50,523 nt of DNA from an uncultured Clostridia bacterium (lineage in GTDB: Bacteria > Bacillota > Clostridia > Oscillospirales > Acutalibacteraceae), in contig CALWUW010000006.1 of NCBI GenBank assembly GCA_944384815.1, positions 1 to 50,523 of the forward strand. Reading direction: 5' to 3'. Below, piece after piece: positions 8,128 through 17,517 of this stretch (its first letter is position 1; each line of letters begins with the position of its first letter). Made by a program: the position numbers and the translations under genes. Under the pieces are notes generated by a model that was given only the letters and a program-made list of their open reading frames with translations, was not told the DNA's origin and did no database searches.

Positions 8128-8832
8128 TTGAACAGTCATTTTCCAAGAATCATCACGCTGCTGCGGAAAGAGCGGAAGCTCAGCCAAAAATCCGCCGCGG
8201 AATCTCTGGGAATTTCTCAGGCGCTGCTTTCCCATTACGAAAAAGGAATTCGGGAATGCGGGCTGGAATTTGTGGTAAAGGTAGCGGATTTTTACGGCGT
8301 ATCCTGCGACTATCTGCTGGGGCGCTCTCCTAACCGAACCGGGGAGACCATCACTGTGGAAAATATTCCCGAGCCGGATTCCGCCGGAAAGGAAAATGCC
8401 TTTAAAGGCAGTCTGCTTCCGGTTCTCAATAAAAAGCTCATCGCCAACTCCCTGAACATTATCTATGATATCCTTCAAACCTGCAAATGTAAAGCCCTGA
8501 CAACGGAAATCTCCGCTATGTTAAACGCGGAGGTCTATAAAGCGTTCCGGATCTTATATTCCGCTAACAGCAAAAACCCCCAGGGTCTTTTTGCCGTTCC
8601 CCAAAAGCTCAGCACCGGTCTTTCCTCCGCCTCCCAGGACACTGCAGAGGCCTATGCCCTCTCCTTAAGCGCAGGGGAGCCGGTGGAAGACATGGAGCCC
8701 TTGGACAAAGCGTTGGCGCCCTCTCTTTCTCCGGAACAAATCGCGGAAAAATATCCGCTTTTCTCCTCCTCCCTGTTTAACCTGATCCAAAGCGCCGAAA
8801 TGCGCATGGGAAAAAAGAAAGAGAAGGAATAA
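8128..8832 (+). CDS. XRE-family helix-turn-helix regulator
   Basis: The start is taken as TTG 8128 because GGAGGGG lies 7 bp upstream; an in-frame ATG at 8029 has no ribosome site. The product has 234 residues. Residues 1-65 are a classic Cro/CI HTH domain (IITLLRKERKLSQKSAAESLGIS, then LSHYEKGIRECGLEFVVKVADFYGVSCDYLLGRS). The remaining 170 residues are a poorly conserved, mostly helical region that may sense a ligand or dimerise. It is divergent from the histidine phosphatase operon and ends at a strong terminator, so control of the neighbours or itself is plausible but unproven. It is a chromosomal rather than phage-like regulator by base composition. Confidence 0.85.
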   Translation: MNSHFPRIITLLRKERKLSQKSAAESLGISQALLSHYEKGIRECGLEFVVKVADFYGVSCDYLLGRSPNRTGETITVENIPEPDSAGKENAFKGSLLPVLNKKLIANSLNIIYDILQTCKCKALTTEISAMLNAEVYKAFRILYSANSKNPQGLFAVPQKLSTGLSSASQDTAEAYALSLSAGEPVEDMEPLDKALAPSLSPEQIAEKYPLFSSSLFNLIQSAEMRMGKKKEKE

Positions 8833-8924
8833 GCGGTAAAGCCCGTGTGCTTGTGCTTATTCCCTTGGTATTTTGTCCCTCGTCCTATGGCAATACCATG
8901 GCATACCTGTGAATGATATAAACA

Positions 8925-8963
8925 CCGAAAAAAACACCGTGAAAGCCTTCACGGTGTTTTTCT
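8925..8963. terminator. Bidirectional terminator after the XRE gene
   Basis: AACACCGTGAA (8933-8943) pairs with TTCACGGTGTT (8948-8958), with a T-run on the plus side and a seven-A run (8928-8934) on the other. It separates the convergent XRE gene and the 9061-9489 gene. Confidence 0.85.
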
Positions 8964-9060
8964 TTTACTGCTTTATGGGTTCACGGCTCCGTAGCTTCAC
9001 CGCTCCGAACCTCCGCGATTTTTTTGTTTCGGTGCGCCGAAGCCCCGAAGCCCCAAAGGC

Positions 9061-9489
9061 TCAGCAGCAAAGGATCTTTTTTCCTTTCCCTGTGACGCCC
9101 ATATAGCCTTTTCGCAAAGCCGGAATGTCAAACAGACAATCCGGAAGCGCCTGCGCCTCCATAGCCGTCTGGCAAAGCAGCTGATAGATTTGGCTGCGAT
9201 AATACACGGTATGGTCTCCGCAAACCCAGACCCGGCTCTCAAAATCCACCCAGGCAAGGCCCTTTTCCACCAATCCCTTTAGGGCTTCTCCTCTTTGCTT
9301 TACCAGCTCCATAGAGTCTTCCGACTCTGTGATCCGGACAAAATCCAGCGCTGTGGAGACCAGTTCCTCCTCCCGGCTGCTGTGCAGCTCCAGACGAGCC
9401 ACAGGATACCGCCGGCTCTGCCGCAATTCCAGCAGCATCTGCTTTTCCCGGGGCGTCAGTTCCACAGGTTCTACCCGTTTCAGCTTCAT
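9061..9489 (-). CDS. Hypothetical protein, possibly winged-helix-like
   Basis: The protein has 142 residues and I do not recognise it. It starts after GGAAGAG and opens VELTPREKQMLLELRQSRRYPV, the type of sequence that begins a winged-helix or LexA-like N-terminal helix, but no second recognisable motif follows. The middle is acidic and helical, the rest includes YYRSQIYQLLCQTAMEAQALPDC, and it ends Gly/Lys-Cys-Cys. There is no signal peptide or membrane segment. It lies about 170 bp after the GH3 gene on the same strand and uses the bidirectional terminator at 8925-8963. Codon use fits the neighbouring core genes, which supports it as a real gene. Confidence 0.6.
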   Translation of the reverse strand: MKLKRVEPVELTPREKQMLLELRQSRRYPVARLELHSSREEELVSTALDFVRITESEDSMELVKQRGEALKGLVEKGLAWVDFESRVWVCGDHTVYYRSQIYQLLCQTAMEAQALPDCLFDIPALRKGYMGVTGKGKKILCC

Positions 9490-9603
9490 TTTTTCTCTTC
9501 CTTTCCGTGTACGTGTATACGATCCGGGAAACCATTCTCCAGATCTGTTTTTCTTCCGAAACCCCCAGAGAAAAGCTTTTCTGCTTTTCCTGCACAGGGT
9601 TCA

Positions 9604-9652
9604 ATGCTTCATAGAGCTCATAGGATTCATAGGACTTATAGAATTCATAGAA
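9604..9652. repeat. Tandem repeat, TTCATAGAR, about five units
   Basis: Five degenerate 9-bp units follow each other: TTCATAGAG, CTCATAGGA, TTCATAGGA, CTTATAGAA, TTCATAGAA. The array lies between the GH3 stop and the next gene and is bordered by ordinary sequence. Confidence 0.7.
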
Positions 9653-9660
9653 TCCCGTCT

Positions 9661-10911
9661 TTATAAGATCCCCATAAAAATTTTCCATTCCAGAATGCGC
9701 AAAACCGATTCATTTAACCGTTTTTCCGAAATCTCCCCTGCTTCCACCGACCGGTAGAAGGCTTCAAAATTTTCCTCTCCGGAAGAGCACAGCAGCAGAT
9801 CGTTCCCGGCCAGAAACGCCTGGGTGCAGGGATTTTCTCCCTGGGTATACTGGGTTATGGCTTCCATGCTCAGATCATCCGTAAGGATCAGCCCGCCAAA
9901 CCCCAGTTCCTCCCGCAATACTTCATGGACCCGGGGAGAAAGGGTGGCAGGATTTTCCGGATCCATACATTCCACAATGGTGTGGTTCACCAAAACCATA
10001 GGCGCGCCGGACTGGATCCCTGCCTGAAAGGGCAGAAAGTCCGCCGCAAGAAATTCCGAGTAAGGCCGGGAATCCACAGCCAAGCCTGTGTGGGTGTCTT
10101 CATTTCCGCCATAGCCGGGAAAATGTTTTAAAACGCAGGCAATGCCGTTTTCCTTGTAAATTTGGGCGGAAAGCTGCACAAAGGAGGAAACCAGCACCGG
10201 ATCGCTGCCAAAGCTTCGCCAGTATATAAAATCTTCCGGGTCCCCGGAAAGATCGGCCACCGGCGCCAGATTGGTATTGATCCCCAGCTCCTTTAAAAGC
10301 AGGGCTTTATCACGGGTATCTTCCTCCACGGCCGCCATGCCGCCTGCTTCGTACACTTCCCGGGGAGAGACGTAGGGGGTATCCCGCAAAGCCGGGAATC
10401 GGCTGATTCGGGTCACCGTGCCTCCTTCCTCATCACAGCAGGTCAAAAGGCCATAAGAGGACGCTTGCTGAAAGCCTTCCATCATGGCGATGACTTCTTC
10501 CTTGGAGCGGTCCCGAAAGTTTTCCGCGTTCAGGCAGATTCCCCCGGGCTGGTATTCCCGGATCAGGTCCTCGCCGCCCTGGGCAGGGCATAAAAGAATA
10601 AAAACCTGCCCCACCTTTTCCCGCAGGGTCATTTTATCTAAAATGGCCTGGGCTTCTTCCCGGAAGGCCAAAAAGGAATCCTTCCCGGAAATCACCGATT
10701 CCTCCTCCGAAGCGGTTTCCGAAGAAACCGCGTCTCCCCCGGAAGGCGTTTCGCTTTCCTCCGTAAGGGAAGAGGACTCGCTTTGCCCCATAGTTTCCAG
10801 TAAGCCAGTGTATCGATAAACCAAAAGGCCGGCCAGTACACCGGCGGTTAAAAGGCAGAAAATTGCCGCGGCCCATACGCCTTTTCCTGCTTTTCTTCTC
10901 CCTGCTTCCAT
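9661..10911 (-). CDS. Membrane-anchored GH3 beta-N-acetylhexosaminidase (NagZ-like)
   Basis: The protein has 416 residues. One membrane segment (residues 11-33) is followed by a Ser/Glu-rich linker (about 40-75) and a GH3 domain from KMTLREKVGQVF onward, so the enzyme faces outside. KHFPGYGGNEDTH matches the KHFPGxGxxxxD[ST]H signature of GH3 N-acetylglucosaminidases, in which the Asp-His pair acts as acid/base; LILTDDLSMEAI carries the nucleophile aspartate. The expected role is removing GlcNAc from peptidoglycan fragments or glycans. A GAGGAAAG site precedes the start. It follows the glycogen operon but is separated from glgA by a terminator, so it is probably an independent unit; a TATACT -10 element is at 11046-11051. 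Confidence 0.9.
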   Translation of the reverse strand: MEAGRRKAGKGVWAAAIFCLLTAGVLAGLLVYRYTGLLETMGQSESSSLTEESETPSGGDAVSSETASEEESVISGKDSFLAFREEAQAILDKMTLREKVGQVFILLCPAQGGEDLIREYQPGGICLNAENFRDRSKEEVIAMMEGFQQASSYGLLTCCDEEGGTVTRISRFPALRDTPYVSPREVYEAGGMAAVEEDTRDKALLLKELGINTNLAPVADLSGDPEDFIYWRSFGSDPVLVSSFVQLSAQIYKENGIACVLKHFPGYGGNEDTHTGLAVDSRPYSEFLAADFLPFQAGIQSGAPMVLVNHTIVECMDPENPATLSPRVHEVLREELGFGGLILTDDLSMEAITQYTQGENPCTQAFLAGNDLLLCSSGEENFEAFYRSVEAGEISEKRLNESVLRILEWKIFMGIL

Positions 10912-11092
10912 TCTATCTTTCCTCTTTCCCTATTCCCTTGTTTCCCTGTTTTTCTATATCCTGCCGTGCCGTCCAAAGGGCGATTCCCCAAAAGACACGA
11001 TCTCCGTATTCTGTTTTCTATTCTCTATTTTCAGTTTTCCGTTTCAGTATACCATATTTTCTCGAAAAAGCACAGACAAGCCGGAAAAACAC

Positions 11093-11140
11093 AAAAAATC
11101 CAGCCGAAGCCTTCTTGCGCTGTGGCAAGGCCTCGGCCGG
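11093..11140 (-). terminator. Terminator of the glycogen operon
   Basis: On the plus strand CCAGCCGAAGCCTT (11100-11113) pairs with AAGGCCTCGGCCGG (11127-11140) with few mismatches. Read on the minus strand it follows the glgA stop by about 20 bp and ends in six U (11093-11098). Confidence 0.85.
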
Positions 11141-11161
11141 ATCAAAAAATTCAGCAAAAAA

Positions 11162-12589
11162 TCAGTTTTCTTTCAGCAGATCCCGATACATCCGGATATA
11201 GGTATTGGCGGAATGCCCCCAGGAATTATCACATTCCATGGCGCGCTTCACCAGAATTTCCCATCCTTCGGGATGGGCATAGCCTTCCAAAGCCCGATGA
11301 ATGGCATACAGCATATCCCCGCCGTTGTAGCTCTGGAACGTGAATCCATTGCCGCAGCCGTCCCCGCTGTCCTGAATGGAATCCTTCAGGCCGCCGGTTT
11401 CCCGGACCACGGGAATGGTTCCGTAACGCAGGGCGATCATTTGGGAAAGACCGCAGGGTTCGCTTTTACTGGGCATCAGGAAAATATCCGCTCCGGCGTA
11501 AATTTTCCGGGAAAGCTCCGGAACAAATCCAAAGCAGGCACAGACTTTCCCGGGATATTTTTCCTGCATTTCCCGGAAGAACGTCTCATACTCGTATTCC
11601 CCGGAACCCAAAATCACAAACTGCAGATCATTCTCCCACAGCAGCTGATCCAGGGTTTCCTTGACCAAATCCAGCCCTTTATGGGAGACCATACGAGTCA
11701 CCATGCCGATCAGAGGCACATCGGGTCTTTCTTCCAGATTCAGCCGTTTCTGCAGTTCTTTCTTGTTTTCGGCTTTTCCGGAAAGGTCTTCTACGGAATA
11801 ATTGGCATAAATATCCTTATCCGTTGCGGGATCATAGCTGACGGTATCGATGCCGTTGAGAATGCCCATTAGTTTCCACTCCCGCTGGCGGAGGATACCG
11901 TCCATCCCGTGGGAGAACCAGGGATCCAGAATCTCCCGGGCGTAAGTGGGGCTTACAGTGGTCACCCGGTTAGCTGTTTCAATGGCGCCCTTCATCATGT
12001 TCACGCAGTTGTCATACTCCAGGATCTGCGCCTGGTTCTGGGGAATCCCCAAAACATCTTCCAGCAGCTCGTGGCCGTACTTGCCCTGATACTGGATGTT
12101 GTGGATGGTAAACACCGTTTTGATGCCTTTATACCAGTCGTTATTGGCATAGAAAAGGCTGTAATACACCGGCACCATAGCCGTCTGCCAATCGTTGCAG
12201 TTGATCACGTCCGGCCGGAAATCAATGTAAGGCAGCATCTCCAAAACCGCCCGGCTGAAAAAGGCGAAACGCTCCGCGTCGTCATAGTGGCCGTAAAGCC
12301 CCTGCCGTTTGAAATAATACTGGTTATCGATCAGATAATAGATCACACCGCCTACCCGGGCCTCAAATACGCCGCAATACTGCCGGCGCCATGCCACGGG
12401 GACAGAAAGGCTGGTAACGAACTTCAGATTATCTCGCAGCTCCTGGGGCACATCTTCATACAAAGGCATCACCACCCGGCAGCCAATCAGGCGAAGTCGC
12501 AGCGCCTGCGGCAAAGAGCCCGCCACATCTGCCAGACCTCCTGTTGCCGCAAACGGCCGGGCCTCACTGGTACAATATAATACTTTCAT
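11162..12589 (-). CDS. glgA: Glycogen synthase (ADP-glucose type, GT5)
   Basis: GlgA extends alpha-1,4-glucan from ADP-glucose. I start it at 12589 (MKVLYCTSEARPF), the canonical GlgA start, about 11 bp after AGGAGG; the ATG at 12598 is only 2 bp from that site. The product has 475 residues, the usual length. Marks are the N-terminal GGLADVAGSLPQAL, HNIQYQGKYG near residue 140, the C-terminal nucleotide-sugar domain with GMVTRMVSHKGLDLV, and the GT-B acidic end SKSEPCGLSQMIALRYGTIPVVRETGGL. The lysine of the usual KxGGL loop is replaced by alanine (FAATGGL). It is the last of four glg genes on the minus strand and ends at a strong terminator. Confidence 0.96.
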   Translation of the reverse strand: MKVLYCTSEARPFAATGGLADVAGSLPQALRLRLIGCRVVMPLYEDVPQELRDNLKFVTSLSVPVAWRRQYCGVFEARVGGVIYYLIDNQYYFKRQGLYGHYDDAERFAFFSRAVLEMLPYIDFRPDVINCNDWQTAMVPVYYSLFYANNDWYKGIKTVFTIHNIQYQGKYGHELLEDVLGIPQNQAQILEYDNCVNMMKGAIETANRVTTVSPTYAREILDPWFSHGMDGILRQREWKLMGILNGIDTVSYDPATDKDIYANYSVEDLSGKAENKKELQKRLNLEERPDVPLIGMVTRMVSHKGLDLVKETLDQLLWENDLQFVILGSGEYEYETFFREMQEKYPGKVCACFGFVPELSRKIYAGADIFLMPSKSEPCGLSQMIALRYGTIPVVRETGGLKDSIQDSGDGCGNGFTFQSYNGGDMLYAIHRALEGYAHPEGWEILVKRAMECDNSWGHSANTYIRMYRDLLKEN

Positions 12590-12649
12590 GGATCCCATAT
12601 CCTCCTTTTCCGCAAACGCCGCTCCGGCGTCAAAACGTTAAGCCGCTTC

Positions 12650-12779
12650 GCTTTCTGACTTCTTGTCTGTTTGGCTGCTTAGCCGTCTATCCGCCAACTG
12701 CCAAACCGTTAACTGTCAAGCTGTCAATCCAACAAGCCAACAAGCCAACAAGCTAACAAGCCATCAAGCAAGCCGTCAA
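12650..12779. repeat. Degenerate AACAAGCC / TGTCAAGC short-repeat spacer within the glg operon
   Basis: The spacer between glgD and glgA reads as changing 7-9 bp words: GTCTGTTTGGCT, then CGTTAACTGTCAAGCTGTCAATCC, then CAACAAGCC / AACAAGCC / AACAAGCT / AACAAGCC / ATCAAGC. It ends within 5 bp of the glgD stop. No promoter or terminator is visible, so transcription is expected to pass through. Confidence 0.65.
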
Positions 12780-13891
12780 ACCACGCTTCCCTTGCTGATA
12801 TACACCGGATAGGACTGATATCCCATCAGCGTGCGCTCCGGATGAATGTTTACATCCTTATCCACGATCACATGGCTCAGCCGGCAATCGGGGCCGATCT
12901 CCGTATCCTGCATAATCACGCAGTTTTCCAGGCGTGTTCCTTTTCCTACCTTTACGCCCCGGAACAAAACGCAGTTTTCCACGGAGCCTTCCACCACGCA
13001 GCCATCCGCAATGATGGAATTGGAAACGGAAGAGCCCAAGCCGTAACGAGCGGGCATATCATCCCGGACTTTCGTGTAAATGGGACGGCTGGGGGTAAAG
13101 AGTTCTTCCCGGATCTTCGGCAGCATCAGAGACATATTGGCCTCAAAATACGAATTCATAGAGCAGATCGCCTTGGCGTATCCTGTAAATTCATAGGCAT
13201 AGAAGGAATAATTGGAAAGATTTCTCTGAACGAAATCCCGTTTGAAATTATACAGGTTCCGGCTGACGCAGTCGGAGATCATCTGGATCAAAAGATCCCG
13301 GCGCAGAAGGTACATATTCATGCCGTAATTGCAGGCGCCTTCCATTTTGGGAGAAACCAGAAGATCCCGGATCCGGCTGTCCGGATCAATGGTATATACC
13401 GCCGGATTGCTGGTCCCTTCCGGGATCTCTCCGTAACGGTAGATCACCGTAACATCCGCCTGCTTTTTCAGATGATAGGCCAAAACTTCCGTATAATCAA
13501 TATTGCATACGATATCACAGTCGGAAAGGACCACATATTCTTCCTTGGAATTCCGCAGGAAATTGTGAATGGAAAAAAGAGATTCCACCCGGCTGTTCAA
13601 AAGGGTGCTTTCATTTCCGAAAGGCGGAAGCATGAAAAGCCCCTCCCGTTTCCGGGAAAGATCCCACGCCTTACCAGAACCCAGATGATCCATCAGGGAC
13701 TGGTAATTATACTTGGTGATAACGCCCACCTTATTGATTCCGGAATTCACCATGTTGGAAAGGGGGAAATCAATCAGGCGGTAGCGCCCTCCGAAGGGCA
13801 CGGAACCCATGGCCCGTTTCTCAGTCAGCTCCCGGATCTTATCGTCGTGAGCATTGGAAAACAAAATTCCCAGCATATTATTCCCGCGCAT
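12776..13891 (-). CDS. glgD: GlgD, glucose-1-phosphate adenylyltransferase regulatory-type subunit
   Basis: The product has 371 residues, starting at 13891 ([17 protein letters not shown]); this ATG shares one base with the glgC stop (TAATG), so the two are translationally coupled. It has the nucleotidyltransferase fold with VPFGGRYRLIDFPLSNMVNSGI and a left-handed beta-helix end (CVVEGSVENCVLFRGVKVGKG), but the N-terminal GGxGxRL glycine loop of active GlgC is replaced by FSNAHDDKIREL. In Bacillota GlgD pairs with GlgC to form a more active heterotetramer making ADP-glucose. The gene pair order glgC-glgD is the standard one. Confidence 0.95.
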   Translation of the reverse strand: MRGNNMLGILFSNAHDDKIRELTEKRAMGSVPFGGRYRLIDFPLSNMVNSGINKVGVITKYNYQSLMDHLGSGKAWDLSRKREGLFMLPPFGNESTLLNSRVESLFSIHNFLRNSKEEYVVLSDCDIVCNIDYTEVLAYHLKKQADVTVIYRYGEIPEGTSNPAVYTIDPDSRIRDLLVSPKMEGACNYGMNMYLLRRDLLIQMISDCVSRNLYNFKRDFVQRNLSNYSFYAYEFTGYAKAICSMNSYFEANMSLMLPKIREELFTPSRPIYTKVRDDMPARYGLGSSVSNSIIADGCVVEGSVENCVLFRGVKVGKGTRLENCVIMQDTEIGPDCRLSHVIVDKDVNIHPERTLMGYQSYPVYISKGSVV

Positions 13892-15117
13892 TATTTCTCC
13901 GCCTCCTTTGTGTATACCGTATCCGCTTCTACCATACATTTAGGCGGCACCTGAGCGCCGGAAACCACCCGGCATCCCGCTCCCAGAACGGCAACGCCCC
14001 ATTCTTCCTTATCCTGGATCTCCTCCGGGCGGGCGCCGACCTGGGCCCCCTTCTCCACCACGCTGTTCTCGGCTACAATGGCATACTGCACCACGGCGCC
14101 TTCCTCTACCCGGCTGCCTGGCATGAGGATGGAATCCCGCACCACGGCGCCCGGCGCTACATAGACGCCTTCAAACAAAACGGAGAAATCGATCTCTCCA
14201 TACACGTTGCAGCCTTCCGCTACCAAGGAATTCTGCACCACAGCGCCTTTGGCTACATACTGAGGCGGCATGACCGGGTTGCGGGAATAGATCTTCCAGG
14301 TTTCTTCGCTGAGATCCAGGGGAACGTTGGGATCCAGCAGATCCATATTGGACTCCCAAAGGCTCTCAATGGTTCCTACATCCTTCCAGTAGCCCTGGAA
14401 ACGATACGCAAACATCCGCTCCCCTGCGTTCAGCATAGTGGGAAGCACATCTTTACCGAAATCGTTGGAAGATTTGGGATCCTCTTCGTCCTGGATCAGA
14501 TACTTGCGCAGTTTGCTCCAGGTAAACACGTAAATGCCCATGGAAGCCTGGTTGCTTTTGGGTACTTTGGGCTTCTCGTCAAACTCGTAAATGGAACCGT
14601 CTTCCCGGGTATTCAAAATACCGAAGCGGGAAGCTTCCTCCATGGGGACTTCGATCACGGCGATGGTGCAATCCGCTTCCTTTTCCTTATGGTAGGCCAC
14701 CATTTTGGAATAATCCATTTTGTAGATATGGTCGCCGGAAAGGATCACCACATATTCCGGGTTATACCGGTCGATAAACTGTATGTTCTGGTAAATGGCG
14801 TTGGCCGTTCCTTTATACCAATCGGACTTTTTGCTTCTTTGGTACGGCGGAAGCACGTGCACGCCGGCATTCATGCTGTCCAGATCCCAAGGCTGTCCGT
14901 TTCCGATATACTCATTGAGCACCAAAGGCTGATACTGGGTAAGCACACCCACGGTCTCAATACCGGAATTCACACAGTTGGAAAGAGGAAAGTCAATGAT
15001 TCTGTATTTTCCACCGTACGGCACAGCCGGTTTTGCCAGATTTTTTGTCAGCACGCCCAACCGGCTGCCCTGGCCACCGGCCAGCAGCATGGCGACAACT
15101 TCTTGCTTGGGCATCAT
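13891..15117 (-). CDS. glgC: Glucose-1-phosphate adenylyltransferase (ADP-glucose pyrophosphorylase)
   Basis: GlgC makes ADP-glucose from ATP and glucose-1-phosphate, the committed step of glycogen synthesis. The 408 residues show [38 protein letters not shown] (nucleotide-binding loop and sugar-phosphate lysine; given here in two parts of the same block), [12 protein letters not shown] and [13 protein letters not shown] with the metal aspartate, and a hexapeptide-repeat beta-helix from about residue 290. A GGGAGGG site lies before the double ATG at 15117. It follows glgB by 78 bp and overlaps glgD by one base. Confidence 0.97.
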   Translation of the reverse strand: MMPKQEVVAMLLAGGQGSRLGVLTKNLAKPAVPYGGKYRIIDFPLSNCVNSGIETVGVLTQYQPLVLNEYIGNGQPWDLDSMNAGVHVLPPYQRSKKSDWYKGTANAIYQNIQFIDRYNPEYVVILSGDHIYKMDYSKMVAYHKEKEADCTIAVIEVPMEEASRFGILNTREDGSIYEFDEKPKVPKSNQASMGIYVFTWSKLRKYLIQDEEDPKSSNDFGKDVLPTMLNAGERMFAYRFQGYWKDVGTIESLWESNMDLLDPNVPLDLSEETWKIYSRNPVMPPQYVAKGAVVQNSLVAEGCNVYGEIDFSVLFEGVYVAPGAVVRDSILMPGSRVEEGAVVQYAIVAENSVVEKGAQVGARPEEIQDKEEWGVAVLGAGCRVVSGAQVPPKCMVEADTVYTKEAEK

Positions 15118-15195
15118 AAAAAAATCCCTCCCTGTAAAATCTATAAAGTAAAATTTAAAAGATCTGCCTGAAAATGAAAGGTACCCTGACGCAGG

Positions 15196-17211
15196 TTATT
15201 TGGAGGTTCCCTGCTTTCTGGGCCGTCCGGGACGTTTTTTCCCGGCCGTTTCTGAAGTTTCCTTGTCCTTGTCCTTGTTCTTGTTCATGTCCTTATCCTT
15301 GGGCTTTCGCACCGGCTTTTTCCGCCGGCAACGAAGGTAGATCACCGAAAGAGGCGGCAAATGCAGAGAAATGGACTCCTCGCAGCCGTGCATGGGAACC
15401 TTTTCGCTTCGGATGGAATCCCCGTTCCGGATGCCGCTTCCGCCGTACTCTTCCCAGTCCGTGGAGAAAACTTCCGTATAGGTTCCGGGAACGGGAGCGC
15501 CAATACGGTAATCCGTTCGTTCTACCGGCACAAAATTGCATACCGCGATGATTTCCTTGCCGGATTTATCCATTCGCCGGAAGGCGATGACGCTCTGGCT
15601 GTAATCATCGTTGGAGATCCAGCTGAAGCCCTCCCAGGAATAATCCACTTCCCAGAAGGAGGGGGTCTGCAGATACAGATGATTCAAGGCCCGGAAAAAG
15701 TTTTGCAGCTGCTGGTGCGCCGGATACTGCAGCAAAAGCCAGTCCAATTCTTTTTCATAATTCCACTCGATAAACTGACCGAATTCACTGCCCATGAACA
15801 AAAGCTTTTTCCCGGGATGGGCCATCATGTAAGCCATAAAGGCTTTCACTCCCGCGAATTTCTGCTCATATTCTCCGGGCATTTTATTCATCAGGGAGCA
15901 TTTTCCGTGCACCACTTCATCGTGGGAAATGGGCAAAACAAAATTTTCGGAAAACGCGTAGAAAAACGAAAACGTGATATTATCGTGGTTAAACTTCCGA
16001 TAAATGGGGTCCAGGCTCATGTAGTGAAGCATATCGTTCATCCAGCCCATATTCCATTTGAAGGTAAAGCCCAGGCCGCCGCAAAAAGCCGGCTTGCTGA
16101 CCATGGGCCAGGCGGTGGATTCCTCGGCGATCATCACCGCGGAAGGGAATTCCGTCAGCACGGATTCATTAAGCTTCTGCAAAAACGCTACCGCTTCCAG
16201 GTTTTCCCGGCCTCCGTCCTTATTGGGGACCCATTCGCCGTCTTTTCGGCTGTAATCCAGATACAGCATGGACGCCACCGCGTCCACCCGAAGCCCGTCG
16301 ATATGGTATTTCTCCAGCCAAAACATGGCGCTGGAAATCAAAAAGCACACCACTTCGTTGCGCCCGTAATCAAAAACCAGGGTGCCCCAATCCTTATGCT
16401 CACCTTTTTTAGGGTCCGCATACTCATAGCAGGGCGTGCCGTCAAACTGGGCCAGGCCGTGCTCGTCCCGGGGGAAATGAGCAGGCACCCAGTCCATAAG
16501 CACACCGATCCCCGCCTGGTGGCACTGATCCACGAAATACATAAAATCCTTAGGCTCCCCGTAACGAGACGTAGGAGCGAAATAACCGGTAACCTGGTAT
16601 CCCCAGGAACCGTCGAAGGGATATTCTGTTAAAGGCATCAGCTCGATGTGGGTATATCCCATATCTTTCACATAAGGGATCAGCTCTTCCGCCAACTTCC
16701 GGTAGGAGAAAACGTTCCCGTCCGCATACTGCTTCCAGGAACCGGCGTGCACTTCGTAAATGTTCATAGGAGAAGCCAGCCAGTCCGTTTCGTCCCGGCG
16801 GCGCATCCAGCCGCCGTCCTGCCAGGCATACCCGGAAAGATCGTAATACAAAGAAGCCGTTCCCGGTCTGGTTTCAAAGTGATAGGCATAGGGGTCACTT
16901 TTCAAAACCTGCTTTTCATCCTGCTGGGTAATGCAGTATTTATACGGAGCAAACAAGGGAAGCTCTTCCGAAAGCACATACTCCCAAACGCCCCCGCTGA
17001 TCTTCTCCATAGGAGCGGCTTCCGGATCCCACTGGTTAAAATCGCCCACCACGGACACGCGCAAAGCGTTGGGCGCCCACACTCGAAAAGCCGTACAGCT
17101 TTTTCCTTCTACCTGCAGTTTATGTACACCCAGGAACTCATATGCCTTAACATTGGTTCCCTGATGAAACAAATATAACGGAAATTCATTTTCTTTCCGC
17201 ACTGCTTCCAT
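15196..17211 (-). CDS. glgB: 1,4-alpha-glucan branching enzyme (GH13) with basic C-terminal tail
   Basis: GlgB introduces alpha-1,6 branches into glycogen. The 671-residue form starts at 17211 (MEAVRKEN), 7 bp after AGGAGG. A CBM48 domain ([21 protein letters not shown]) is followed by the GH13 barrel with the nucleophile in [12 protein letters not shown], the acid/base Glu in [10 protein letters not shown] and the transition-state Asp in ISHDEVVHG, then an all-beta C-domain. The last 40 or so residues are odd: Lys/Asp/Asn repeats ([15 protein letters not shown]) and then KKRPGRPRK, which looks like an AT-hook; the underlying DNA (about 15256-15302) is a CCTTGT-type tandem repeat. It is the first gene of glgBCDA. 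Confidence 0.96.
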   Translation of the reverse strand: MEAVRKENEFPLYLFHQGTNVKAYEFLGVHKLQVEGKSCTAFRVWAPNALRVSVVGDFNQWDPEAAPMEKISGGVWEYVLSEELPLFAPYKYCITQQDEKQVLKSDPYAYHFETRPGTASLYYDLSGYAWQDGGWMRRRDETDWLASPMNIYEVHAGSWKQYADGNVFSYRKLAEELIPYVKDMGYTHIELMPLTEYPFDGSWGYQVTGYFAPTSRYGEPKDFMYFVDQCHQAGIGVLMDWVPAHFPRDEHGLAQFDGTPCYEYADPKKGEHKDWGTLVFDYGRNEVVCFLISSAMFWLEKYHIDGLRVDAVASMLYLDYSRKDGEWVPNKDGGRENLEAVAFLQKLNESVLTEFPSAVMIAEESTAWPMVSKPAFCGGLGFTFKWNMGWMNDMLHYMSLDPIYRKFNHDNITFSFFYAFSENFVLPISHDEVVHGKCSLMNKMPGEYEQKFAGVKAFMAYMMAHPGKKLLFMGSEFGQFIEWNYEKELDWLLLQYPAHQQLQNFFRALNHLYLQTPSFWEVDYSWEGFSWISNDDYSQSVIAFRRMDKSGKEIIAVCNFVPVERTDYRIGAPVPGTYTEVFSTDWEEYGGSGIRNGDSIRSEKVPMHGCEESISLHLPPLSVIYLRCRRKKPVRKPKDKDMNKNKDKDKETSETAGKKRPGRPRKQGTSK

Positions 17212-17243
17212 AAACCCGCCTCCTTGAAGAATACTCTTCTTTA

Positions 17244-17271
17244 ATAATAGCATAAAACTTTGAAATAGCAA
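17244..17271 (-). promoter_or_regulatory. Putative promoter of the glg operon
   Basis: On the minus strand TTGCTA (17266-17271) and TATTAT (17244-17249) are 16 bp apart, with the glgB ribosome site about 20 bp further on. A second TATAGT -10 element lies upstream near 17378 without a good -35. Confidence 0.55.
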
Positions 17272-17445
17272 GGGAATTCGTACAATTTCTTAAAAATTTA
17301 ACGATAGTTTTCATTATGAATTGTTGAAATTGTTATAAAAATGTTTTTTCTTTGCAGCCTGTCCCTCCGATACACTATACCACAGAAGGTTTGTCGTATT
17401 TTTGAAAAACCGGAAGCGTTTTTTCGTTGGTTTCCGGAAAAATGC

Positions 17446-17490
17446 AAAAAATACCGGCAAGGGCGGAATTTCTCCTTCCGTCCTTGCCGG
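17446..17490 (-). terminator. Terminator of the flavodiiron gene
   Basis: CCGGCAAGGGCGGAA (17454-17468) pairs with TTCCGTCCTTGCCGG (17476-17490) with one mismatch. On the minus strand it follows the stop by about 27 bp and ends in a T-rich run (17446-17453). Confidence 0.88.
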
Positions 17491-17517
17491 CGCTGTATTC
17501 TTCCAGCTATCTAAATT

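Noticed and set aside
9239-9688. Minus-strand open frame spanning the TTCATAGAR repeat (reads FYEFYKSYESYELYE).
   Set aside because: It overlaps the ends of two better supported genes and owes its regular look to the DNA repeat.
12842-13954. Plus-strand open frame opposite glgD.
   Set aside because: Antisense to a well-supported gene, no ribosome site and no protein-like motif.
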